From Entophlyctis helioformis (lineage: Eukaryota > Chytridiomycota > Chytridiomycetes > Chytridiales > Chytriomycetaceae), in NCBI GenBank assembly GCA_025526915.1, contig JAHLKH010000073.1, positions 1-64,000 of the forward strand: DNA of 64,000 bases. Direction: 5' to 3'. This document shows, in pieces, positions 45,800 through 56,861 of this stretch. The translations under genes were made by a program, and so were the position numbers. The notes beneath the pieces were generated by a model. The model worked only from the letters and a program-made list of their open reading frames with translations. It made no database searches and had not been told where the DNA came from. Every line of letters begins with the position of its first letter. Position 1 is the stretch's first letter.

Positions 45800-48700
45800 T
45801 CACACAGCCGCAACCGCAGATGCCTGGCTCTCGTCCATCGGCTCGACCTGCGCAGCAAGTTCAGGGTTGACGAGTCTGTCCACGTCGCGCTGGATCTTGA
45901 CAAACGCCTGGCGCACATCCGATGCCGCTGCACGATGCCTGGCTGGTCTCGCATCAGGCGACGGATCTCTGTGCGAATCTTGCCAACAATCACGACACGT
46001 GCACCAGCGTCAGGCGTGCCCCAGCCAAATGATGCGCCGATGGCATCCTTGGTGACACTGGCGGCCGTCGCACCAAAGCTCCACAGATCAGACGCGATCG
46101 AGTAGGTGCGGCCAGAGAGTGCCTCGGGTGCAATGAACGAGTCGGTGCCATGGATTTCCCTGCGACACACAGAAGAGCGACTGGCAGAGACCTCGGTTGC
46201 TGAACCAAAGTCGAAGAGGCACCAGACCTGGCGACGGCGCGAGTACATGATGTTGCTCGGGCTGATGTCGCAGTGCACAACATGGAGAGACGCGAGGTGT
46301 TCAAGTGCAGCCAGACCGTGCATGACGTACGTCACGACATGCTGCAGACAGGTCGCTGGGCTGCCAGTGCACAGCATGGCCTGATCATGGAACAGTCGCT
46401 CCTCCGCAAGCACAATGCCAGGGCCGTCCGTGGCCAGGCTCTTGGCTGCAACAAACTTGACAATGTTCGGGTGGCCCTGCACCATGCGCGTCATCTCGAT
46501 CTCCTTGCTCCAGCCGCGCGGCTTGTGCTTGACGCACAGCGTCGTGCCATCGCGTTCCTTGGCAAACACGACGGTGATGCCATGTGGTGCTGAGAACTGC
46601 TCGACCTTGGACAGCTTCCAGGAACGCAGAAGCTCGCCCATGATGCCCAATGCGCTGCCTGACCCGCCCGCCCCGCCTGCATCGCCACCACTGGTCTTGC
46701 TTGGCGTGCGTGCCGATCCGAGTTCTCGTGGCGCTTTAGGCTGATTCTTTTTGGCTGTCGGCTGTTCGTGATATCGCGTGAGGGCACAGGCGACGGTGCA
46801 CCTTTTGGATAGTTGTATGGCTCGTCGAGGTTCGTTGTGGTGCTGAGCCAGTTGAACAGTTGTCGTGAATATCCTCGAAGATGATTGGCAAAGTCGAAAA
46901 TCTTCCCCACATGGCCAGCAACATGCGTGTGACCCTCGTCAGTGCTGAGATCAGCGCGCACGAAACCCATGAGGCGTTTGTCGGTGGGAGCCTGTCCTTG
47001 ATCGTCCTGGCCTGCAATGTCTTCCAGAATCTGCTCGTCCACAGCTGCGCTAGCAGCAAGTGCCTGCTCATCGATATCTGAAGGATCTGTGGCTGAGGCA
47101 CCTGACTCTGCTGATGCTGATGCTGATGCTGCTGCTGCTGATGCTGATTCTGATGCCGATGCTGCTGCTGGACCTTGAGCCTGGCGTGTCAAACGAGATG
47201 GTCCAGTCGCTCTTGTTCGTATGGAGCAGCAGTACGACTTCACCACTTGTCTGAAAGACTGGCCGCATACAGATAAACTCGATGGTCGACGCTCCAATCA
47301 GTGCGCCATAGACACGCAGCTCGTTTTTCATGTCTACTGAAGCACCACGGAACAACCCTGAAGATGGTCCATTGCACAGACATGGATGGTGAGTGTTGTG
47401 TGTGTCTGGTATGCAACAAGCAATGCGGCGCAAGCAATGCAGCACATTCAGCCACTTACCAAGCCAGACAAGCATGCACATCATCATGTCGCATGCAATC
47501 TTCTGGAAATCCTTGTGGTCGTCGGTTCCAGTAACGCGGAATCCAGACACCTCGGCAAGAAAGAACGGACAGCGAAGGGATGCCAACTGAGTTGCCGTGC
47601 GATCGTCATTCGTCCTGCGAGGCGGGTTCTTGATACACGCCGCAATGTCGGGACGCCGTCTGTCGAACTGCTTGTTGTAGTTGCTCAATTGGTCCTCGGC
47701 ACTGACGCCAACCAACGGATCGAGGCTCTCGAGGGCCGCCTTGAAGATCGTGTGGTACATAATGTTGTAGCCGGCTTCTGGAGCCGCCTCCATCTTGTGC
47801 CAAAACGAGTTGAGGGCGAGCATAGCCCTTCGCCATGCTGCTGCTTGATGCCGACGCGCATGCACGTCCAGGCGGCTCGTGATGCTGACCGGGAGAGGGG
47901 CTCCAACTGCAAGGCCGCCGATGAGCCGCTCCAGAGCATTCTGCGACTCGTCCGCAGCAATGTCGTTTGCCCTGCGAACCGCAGTGCGTGATGGTGGCTG
48001 CCCAATCGAGACGAGCATGACCGGGTTGTCAAACATGCGGCTGGATGGATCAAGCCGCCCAAACTGCTTGAATGCCGCGACATAGATGATGCCGAACCGC
48101 GACAGAGAGAACATCCGCCGGGCAACAGTCTCCGAGCGAATGGCGGCCAAGAGACGATCGACGTCGCTGCTGGTAGCCGCCTCGCGCTTTGCTCGCTGTC
48201 GTGCAAACACTGTCATCGCCTGCTTCTTGGCTTCGATGATCCAGCTACCTTTAAGCAGCAGGTGCGCGATATCTGGTCAAGTCAACAACAAAGAGTCAGC
48301 AAGCAAGCAGACCCAGAGCCAGCACAGCAGCAGCACACATACCAGCAGGAATGGTGGCTGGCTGCGGCCCAGATTGGAAATACTCGATGACATAGGTATC
48401 ATCAAAGTTGACAGAAGCGTCATCGTCCAGCACTTGGTCGTTTAGGCGAACGATGAAACCGTCGCTGTCTTTGCTGACCATATCAGCGATGTCTTGTTTG
48501 AGACAAAGAACAGTCTGCTCCTGAAGCCTAATGCTGCCCTTCATGTCACCGAATGTGAACATGGTTTTTTTACGACGCTGGCGGGCGGGCGGCGGTGTCT
48601 TGGGCTGAGCCGATGCAGCAGCAGGAGCGGCTGCGGTTGCTTGGCAGCGGTTTCGTCCGAGACAAAGAAGGGATTGGCTGGATCGAAGAATGCCGGCTCA

Positions 48701-48878
48701 GGGTTTTGTTGGCGGTCTGCAGACGCACTGCCACCGGCGGGGTCCTGCGCGGGTCGAGCAGACGAACTGCCAGCTGCGGTGTCTTGGGCAGAGCCGCTGC
48801 TGGTGCTGCTTGCGGCTGGCCTCTCCGAGGCCGTAGGACCCTTTGCGAACGGCCGCCAGCTTGTCCTTCGTCCGACAT
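45800..48878 (-). pseudogene. CR effector-like/kinase gene, copy B (multiple frame breaks)
   Basis: Same exon layout as copy A. The header module is of a second type: MFTFGDMKGSI, TVLCLKQDIADM, RLNDQVLDDDA, YVIEYFQ (48562-48360), preceded by a basic RQRRKK. Middle domain and kinase (CVKHKP, HCDISPSNIMY, DFGSA, APEAL) are close to copy A. Frame breaks against copies A and C: about 48793 and 48640 in exon 1, an extra base near 47182, a change near 46773 and a missing base near 45945 in the kinase tail. Translation from Met 48562 could still yield the header plus middle domain. Flanking fragments show it arose as part of a larger duplicated piece. Confidence 0.82.
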
Positions 48879-48956
48879 CTGGTTGACAGTTGGCAGTTGA
48901 GGCGGAAAGATGCGAAATCCACGCAGATTCATTCGTCGTGACAGAGCGGGATCGTG

Positions 48957-49066
48957 CTATCCAGCGTCGTGCTCGACAAGCACGGCGACATCGTCGCTCT
49001 TCTGTCGGTCGGGCTGCCCCAATGGCGTGCCTGCTGATATCCGCACGATCGCCTCGCACTCTGCAT
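48957..49066 (-). pseudogene. 3' tail fragment of the small membrane-protein gene
   Basis: It encodes ECEAIVRISAGTPLGQPDRQ to the C-terminus VLVEHDAG, matching the ends of the genes at 23918 and 60015. Homology stops near 49066; upstream sequence is unrelated. Confidence 0.88.
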
Positions 49067-49474
49067 GACTGATATGCACACCGAGCTTGAATGAGCGGCT
49101 GCTGCTGTCGCAAAGCGACGGTTGGTTTATTGGAACGACAGCACCTGGACTGTGGGAGCCGGACACGACGGCGTCTGGCGCAGGCTGAGCACCACCACGC
49201 GCGTGAGACCAAACCCGAGCCAGACGGGCACGGGCGGGCACATGCCGCCATCGCTGTCAATGTCGATGTCGATGTCGATGTCGCCGTCACTGCCGCTGGT
49301 GGCGATCGTGACCATGGGAGCGTCGGGAATGGCCAGCAGAGTGGCGCGGCTGGCAGCCAGCGACATGTACAGATGCGAGGCAACAGACGCCATGACTGCG
49401 TCGTGCGGAGACGCTGCCGCGCCAGGATGATCGGCCGGTGGTTCAGGCGCATCGGCTTTGCCTGCAAGTCCAAA
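49067..49474. other. Unassigned region between CR unit B and ABC transporter 2
   Basis: On the minus strand an open frame (49522-49127) reads VMASVASHLYMSLAASRATLLA and then an (Asp-Ile)n run from GATGTC repeats at 49258-49282. It might be the end of a truncated gene, but no splice context or homologue is evident. The ABC-2 promoter should lie here. Confidence 0.4.
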
Positions 49475-52400
49475 ATGGCGTTGGAGAAAGCCGAGGCAGT
49501 GCACAAGACAGCCGTTGGGCAAGAGGCAGCCGGCCAGCGGTACGACCCTGGAGCCATCGAGTACAACTGGTTCTCGTATGTGACGCTGGGGTTTGTGTGG
49601 CCGCTGCTCAAGCGAGGCTACCAGACACCCATCCAGGAGCAGGTGCGTTGCCTCGGCTCGGCTTCGACTGCCTACTGGCGCTCTTGATTGCTGATCCTAG
49701 ACCATCCAGGACCTGCCTGCTCTCCATGTGGGCGACCGGTCCAAGACAAATGCGCACATCGTCGACGCTTTCTGGCGCAAGGTCGCTGCACATACAGCCA
49801 GACCCGACGCTGTCCCGGCGCCGAGCTTCCTGCTGACCGTCGCCTCGCACTTTATCTGGCTCTTGTGAGTACCATCCACTGGCATCATGTGCCGCGTGTG
49901 GCCGTGCACTCTGGATTGACAGATCGATCCTCGCCGACCGCCAGCCTTGCCGATCTGCTTTTCTCCGCACTCGGTGTCGCCGCTGCCATTGCCATGCCGC
50001 TCATGATCGGCCAAATCATGGCGTCTCTGGACAACCCGCAGCCCGCTCTGCTCTCCAGCCCATACTTTCTCGCTGTCGCCTTCTTTGTGCTGCAGGTCCT
50101 CAGCGCGCTGTCGTCATCAACAGCCAAAAGCATCGCCAACACCATGACCAACCGCACACGCTCCGTCGTCATGTCGGCCATCTACCGCAAATCCCTGCTG
50201 CTCTCGCCCGCCGCCCGCGTGTCGTTCCCTCCTGGCACGATCCAGACCATGCTGACCAGCGATGCAAGCAGTCTGTACAGCATTGGGTCGCAGGCGATAG
50301 GCCTCGTGTTCAGCTTGCTCCAGATCTTTCTTGCTGTGTACTACCTGTCGCTGCGTGTCGGCTGGGTGGCGTGGATCGTCGCCATTGCATTTATCCTCGC
50401 GGTGCAGCTTGGCGTTACACCCTCGGTGGGGTCGGCATACTCTGGGTTTTCAGAGCAGATGAGCACACGCACGCGTCGGCTGCGCGAGTTTCTCTATGGC
50501 GTGCGGATCATCAAGCTGCAAGCCACCGAAGAGACGCTCGTGCGCCTGATTGGTGAGGCGCGCGCTGACCAGGTTGACGCGCTTCGAAAGTACCTTGTCC
50601 CTGTGTTCTGGCTGTATGTAGTGTCCATCATAGAGCAGAACCTGGTGCCAGTCGGCGTGGTGGTCCTATACGGTGCTTTCAGCAAGAACGTTGGATCAGA
50701 ATCGGTGTTCACGATCCTGGCTCTTCTCGGTGCTGCCATGGGCCCATCGGCAACGCTCTCGACTTCCGTCGCGTGAGTGTTTCTGTGGTTTGTACGTTGA
50801 GTGTGCTTGGCTGAGGCTGACACTGGTGTAAATGGGTTTAGGACTGTGATGAAGTTCAAAGTGTCGTATGCCCGCGTCACAGCGCTCCTGCTTGCTCCAG
50901 AAGTCCAACCAGAGGAAGTCACCGCTTTTGTTGACGAGGGCCAGTCAGATGATGGATCAGTCATCAGCTTGAGCAGCGCGTCGTTCACTTGGGAGCAGGT
51001 CAAGGCAGATGATGAGGACCAGTCCAAGGAGGAGCCGTTCAAGCTCGAGGACCTCAACTTGTCCATCCCACGCGGCTCGCTCGTTGCTGTCGTCGGCTCT
51101 GTCGGATCTGGCAAGTCGTCGTTCCTGTCTGCTCTCATTGGCGGCATGCGCAAGACGGCCGGCTCGTCGTCCGTCTTTGGATCCATCGCCTACTGCGCTC
51201 AGGAGCCGTGGATCCTGACTGGCACCGTTGAGGAGAACATTGTGTTCAGCGACGAGTCTGTGCGTCCCAACATCGCCAAGGCCGTGTCTGCCTCGTGCCT
51301 CGAGCACGATCTCGAGCTCCTCCCCAACGGTCTCGGCACGCAGATTGGCGAGAAGGGCATCAACCTGTCTGGCGGCCAGAAGGCTCGTGTTGCACTCGCT
51401 CGTGCCATTGCCCGCGATGCCGACATCTACCTGCTCGACGATCCCATTGCCGCCCTTGATGCACACGTCGGCAAGAAGGTGTTTGACGAGGCCATCTGCG
51501 GCACGCTCAAGAGCAAGACGGTCGTGCTTGTCACGCACCAGCTGCACCTGCTTCCCAAGGTCGACTTTGTCGTCGTGCTTGACAATGGTCGTGTTGCCGA
51601 GACGGGCACGTTCAAGGATCTCATGGCTGTCCCCGAGAGCGCTCTCTCTGGCATCATGAAGGACTACCACTTTGACGACGAGGAAGCCGAGGACAGCGAA
51701 GAGGACAAAGAGGAAGCCAAGGAGGACGACGAGATCATCAAGGCCATTAAGGCATATGAGGATGAGGCGGCTATTGCCGAGGATCGTCGCGAGGTACTTC
51801 TTCTATATGCACGTCTGTCTCATACTCATCGTAGTCGCACTGACAAGTGTATCCACAGGGTGTGGTGACGTTCGAGACATTTAGATCATACTTCCTTGCA
51901 GCCGGCAAAGCCTTTTTTGGTATCCTCATCACGCTCTTTCTGATCAGCATGGGTGTCAATGCCCTCGTGCGCATCTCTCTCGTCGTCATCGCAGATAACC
52001 GATGGGGCTGGACCATTGGCAACTACCTCATCTACTACGGCAGCATCGGTCTTTTTGACACGATCCTCACTCGTACGTGCACTACCTGCTGTCTTTGGAA
52101 TTGTGACCTGTAACTGATCCTCGTGCACAAAGTTGGCCTGCAGGGACTGTTGTTCATTGCTGCGTTCAAGGCTGCTTGCGTCCTTCATGATCGGGCTCTC
52201 GACGGGCTCGTCCGCGCGCCAATGTCGTTCTTTGACAGCCAGCCTATCGGCCGCATCCTGAACCGCATGACGGCCGATGTGTCGTCGCTGGACATGAGCA
52301 TTGGAGAAGTCATCGCCACCTTCTCGGACAGCGCCGTCAGCCTCGGATCGTCGCTTATCGTCGTCATCTACACATCGCCATGGCTGATTGGTCTGTGTCC

Positions 52401-53768
52401 AAGCATGCTTTGTGTTCTGCACTTTCAACCCGCATGGACTGACGTTTTGCAACAGCCCAACTCGTTGTCATCACTCTGCCTGCCTGGTACTTTTTGCGTT
52501 ACTACCTGGCATCTTACCGCGAGATGAGACGTCTCTCGTCCATCATGCGATCGCCCTTCTTTTCACACGTCTCCGAAACGCTCAATGGCATCCCCACCAT
52601 CAAGGCATTCAAGGCAGACGAAAGGTTTATCGGCATACAGGAACGCAAGTCGGACATATCGTGCACGTCGGGCACGATTCTGTCTAGCATCCACTACTGG
52701 CTCGGTCTGCGACTTCAGCTGCTTTCGTCGACTATCACGCTCGTGGCGCTCCTTCTGGCTGCGACAAACTTGCTCAAGGGATCGTTCAATGCGGGTCTCT
52801 TTCTGACAACCATGATCACGCTTAGCAGCTCGCTTAACTCATCCATCATGTACATGGGAGTTGTGGAAGCATCATTCACGTCCGTCGAGCGTCTCAACTA
52901 CTACGCCAACGAGCTGCCGTCCGAGGCACCGCGCGTGATGCCCAACGACCCTGCGACCAAGGACGAGTGGCCGACTGCCGGTGCACTTGCCATCCGCGAC
53001 CTGCAGATCTGCTACGACTCGCGTCCCGACCACGCCGTCATCAAGAACCTGTCGCTCGACATCCGTCCTGGCGAAAAGGTCGGCATTGTCGGCCGCACCG
53101 GCTCGGGCAAGAGCACGCTCATGACGGCCCTGTTCCGTATCATGGAGGCATCCAAGGGATCCATCACCATCGACGGCCGCGACATTGCGACGCTCGGTCT
53201 CAAGACGCTGCGCTCTCGCCTGCAGATCATCCCGCAGGAGCCCGTGCTGTTCAAGGGAAGTGTGCGGTCCAACCTCGACATGCTGCAGACGGGATACACC
53301 GACGACCAGCTGTGGGAGTCGCTGTCGCTCGTGGGTCTCAAGGACTACGTGGCTGCGCAGACGGACAAGCTGGACGCGGCGATCGAGGAGAACGGATCCA
53401 ACCTGTCGATGGGCCAGCGCCAGCTGCTGTGTCTTGCCAAGGCCATTCTCGCGCGGCCCAAGGTGCTCATCATGGACGAGGCGACGGCATCGGTGGATGC
53501 CGAGGCCGACAAGCGCATCCAAGAGTCGATCCGGTCGCAGTTTGCACACACGACGGTGCTGAGCATTGCGCACCGTCTCAACACGATTGCGGCGTTTGAC
53601 CGCGTGATTGTGCTCGACCAGGGCGAGATTGCCGAGTTTGCTGCGCCGCATGTGCTGCTCGGCCGGTCTGGCTCTGTGTTTGGCGAGCTTGTAGATGCGA
53701 CTGGTGCTGCCAACGCTGCCGTCATTCGCGAGATTGCGTCTGGCCACTTCAACGCCTCGCAGGTGTGA
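49475..53768 (+). CDS. ABCC (MRP)-type ABC transporter 2
   Basis: Seven exons (49475-49642, 49701-49864, 49945-50772, 50842-51793, 51859-52072, 52133-52390, 52456-53768) give 1298 residues with all phases matching. TMD1-NBD1-TMD2-NBD2. NBD1 has GSVGSGKSS, LSGGQKARVALARA and LLDDPIAALD; NBD2 has GRTGSGKSTL, LSMGQRQLLCLAKA, LIMDEATASVD and the intact tail VLDQGEIAEF to NASQV. Exons 5 and 6 have the same lengths (214, 258) as in ABC-1. The N-terminus and both membrane domains are clearly diverged from ABC-1, while both nucleotide-binding domains are nearly identical even at silent sites. A poly-Glu/Lys stretch follows NBD1. The substrate cannot be told. Confidence 0.92.
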
Positions 53769-54060
53769 TCTGTCTGTCTATCTGTCTGTCATCAATACAT
53801 CCATGTGCAACAGCCACCACTGCCATTGAACACGACAGCCAGCCAGACTCGCGCAGAGTGTTCACTTTGTTGATGACGACACAAGCAGCCGCTGTCTGTT
53901 GATCACCAGCTGCAGACAGCAGCCAGTCTTGGTGCCATTGTCATCGTCGCCTTCAAAGAAGCCGTTGGACAGCAGCCGAGGCAGACACAGCTCACGCACT
54001 GGCAGCAAGCGATCCACAAGTCGCTGACCTGCGATCGTGCCGGGCCAAGAGTGGTGCTTT

Positions 54061-56671
54061 ATGCTCGTCGTCAGCATCGTCAGCAATGAGCGTCACAGCC
54101 ACGCCACGCTCGCTGCTGCTTTTACAGTGCTTTTGTGGTGCACATGCACAGCCACGTGCACCAGCCTGCTTCCACTCGCCGCGCCGCCCGCCTTGTCCCG
54201 CCCGCCCCAAACACCAACCAGGCAGCCCATGACGATCAGCACTGCAACAACGGCCCCCGTGGCAGCCAAGACGCTCGCTGCTGCCGCCGCAGCCTCCACG
54301 ACATCGGCCATCCTGGCCGTCAACCTCGTGCCCGAGGCCCACCCGGCGCCGCTCGTCACCACGTTTGGCCTGCCCGACCGCTCCACCATGCCCGCCCGCC
54401 TCCTGCGTGCTCTGCCCGACTACATGGCCGGCGCTGAGCCGCTGCACCATCTCGGCTGGGGTGCACCCGGCTCGCTGTACGAGGCCGGCGTCTTCTTCCT
54501 CAAGCGGCCAGACGCCACGGCCGCCGTGCCCAACCCGTCGCTCGAGGTGTTCTTTGTCGTGCCGGGCTCGGCCGACCACGTCCGGGTCACGTTCATCTCC
54601 GAGACGAGCGAGGGCAGCAACATCGGCGGCCTGACGCCGCTGCGTGACGGCGCCTTCTTCCTCATGGATACGGCCGGCAACGAGGTGTGGCAGCTGCACT
54701 ACCTCGAGTACCCGGCCGCTCTGGGATCGCGCGGCGCCGTGCGTCCCATCGACACCGACGGCCGCGTGATGGCGGTGCGGCCGCTTGGCGACGACCGCAT
54801 TGCGTACTCGAGCTCCAAGCGCAACAACCGCGACAGCGACATCTATGTGCGCTCGGCCATCAACCCGTCCGCCGACGACGGATCCGAGTTCATGCTGGTC
54901 GAGACCGACGGCATGTGGGCTGTGGCCGACTATGCCGCCGATGCCGACCGCGCTCTGCTCGCCAAGTACAAGTCTGCCAGCGACATGTCCCTCTTTGTCG
55001 TCAGCACCAAGCGTCCTGCCGGCACCGACGCTGCGCCGTACACGGCTGCCGACATGACGCCGCTGTCCGTGGCCGACCGCCCTGTCGTGCTTGCCGGCGC
55101 GCGCTGGCTGGACCCGTCTGCCGCGTCCAAGATCCTGTTCATCACGAACGCATTCACCGACTTTGATGCTCTGTGCGAGTTTGATCTGGCCACATCGACC
55201 ACCAGCGAGATGGTCTCGTCGTCTGGCAACGGCCTTGTCCGGCTCGAGTGGGACGTCGAGAGCTTTGACGTTGTCGACGACCACGTGTACTATTTCGCCA
55301 ATGAGGACGGCTGGACCACGATCTTTGACCTCAACATGGCCACATCGACAGTCGAGTCGGTTCCAACCCCCGTGCCCGGCATCTTTGGCGAGTGCATGCT
55401 CAAGAAGCGCGCGGCTCCTCTCAATGGCAAGTCGAGCCTTGCCTGCGTGGCCATCAACTCGCCTGCATCGCCCGGCTCGCTCATGACGGTCGATCTCGCC
55501 ACCCGCGAATGGACCACGCTCGTCGCGTCGCCAGCCACGCCTGCATACCCCGTCACCATCCCCTCGATCATCCGATGCGCGTCGTTTGACGGCGAGCTCG
55601 TGCCGGCGTTTGTGTATGCGCGCCAGGACATGCTCGACAAGACGGATGCGTCTGTCCCTGTTGTCATTTACATCCACGGCGGACCCGAGTCGCAGTTTGT
55701 GCCCAACTTTGTGCCGGCCAACCACACGCTGTCGTTCCAGTTCCTGCTCAACGAGATGGGGGTTGCCGTGATCGCGCCGAATGTGCGCGGATCGCGTGGA
55801 TACGGCACTCGATACATGAAGGCAGACGACCAGATGAAACGCGAAGACTCTGTGCGGTGAGTGCAGTTGCCGCTTGGGAGTGGTTGCTGACCCGCATTGC
55901 GTGCATGGCTGACGGACTGATGACTCGATTGGCGGCTCGATTGGATTGGACTGGCAGTGATATTGGCGCCATTCTCGACTGGATTGCTGCACACCCGAGT
56001 CTCGACAGCAAGCGTGTCTGTGTGATGGGCCGCTCGTGTACGTGTTTGTGCGTGTTTGGCTTGGCTGACCAGCAGCCAGCTGGCAATTGTTCTGTGCCTG
56101 CTTGCTGATGAACGACGCGATGGACAGACGGTGGCTACATGGTGCTTGCCAGTCTGGTGCACTACTCGCCACGCCTTGCTTGCGGCGTCGCCACGTGCGG
56201 CATCAGTGACTTTGTGACGTTCCTTGAATCGACAGCAGTAAGCCAGCCATCACCGAGCTTGCACATCTGCCAAGTGCACTCGCACCAACTGACGCCGACT
56301 GACGCCGACTGGCACACATCCCAAAACAACAACAGCCGTTCAGACGCGATCTCCGTCGTCCAGAGTATGGCGACGAGCGGATCCCAGAGATGCGCGCGTT
56401 CCTGCACGACATCTCGCCGCTGACGCACACGGACAAGATCACGGTGCCGCTGTTCATGGGCCAGGGCGAGAACGATGTGCGCGTGCCGCTCAACGAGGCG
56501 ATCCAGATGGCCAACAAGCTGGATGCCAACGGCGTTCCGTGCTGGCTGTTCATTGGCGAGAAGGAGGGCCACGTGTTCAAGCAGACGTCTGTGCAGGAGC
56601 AGCATGCCATCGCCATGGTGCACTTCCTGGACACGTTCCTGACCACGACTGCTCGTGCAGCCAAGGAGTGA
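54061..56671 (+). CDS. Secreted S9 (prolyl oligopeptidase family) peptidase, copy 2
   Basis: Four exons (54061-55856, 55958-56037, 56128-56237, 56336-56671), 773 residues, phases as in copy 1. The catalytic set YIHGGPESQ, GRSYGGYM, GENDVRVP and EGHVFKQ is conserved. The N-terminus differs: an indel puts the ATG equivalent to copy 1 (54086) out of frame, and Met 54061 supplies MLVVSIVSNERHSHATLAAAF, leaving the hydrophobic segment TLAAAFTVLLW further inside. Secretion may thus be altered. Substitutions against copy 1 are few (e.g. A/D in TDFDALCEF). The 292-base spacer to ABC-2 repeats 29794-30123. Confidence 0.87.
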
Positions 56672-56861
56672 GTCGCCTGGTCAAGCCAGAATGAACATGC
56701 ATCCAAGACCGCCGTCCGACCATTGCAGCCACAGTCGCCCTTCGTGTCTTGATTGCAGCAATAACAGCCAGACATGCCTCGCATTCATCATCAAGTGCAA
56801 ACATGTTCATTCAATCTGTGCAATTCTGTGCAATGCTGCTGTTTCTGTTCAGCCTCGCCAC

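Larger units (their letters stand above)
45440..49066 (-). repeat. Third, partial unit of the segmental duplication
   Basis: S9 3' end, spacer, CR gene and the last 35 or so codons of the membrane-protein gene occur in the same order as at 56.5-60.1 kb (same orientation) and inverted to 23.8-27.4 kb. Both ends fall inside genes, so this piece was cut out of a full unit. Confidence 0.88.

Noticed and set aside
49127..49522. Minus-strand 131-codon frame as a gene
   Set aside because: No start or splice context, composition dominated by a GATGTC repeat, overlaps the ABC-2 first exon; left as unassigned.
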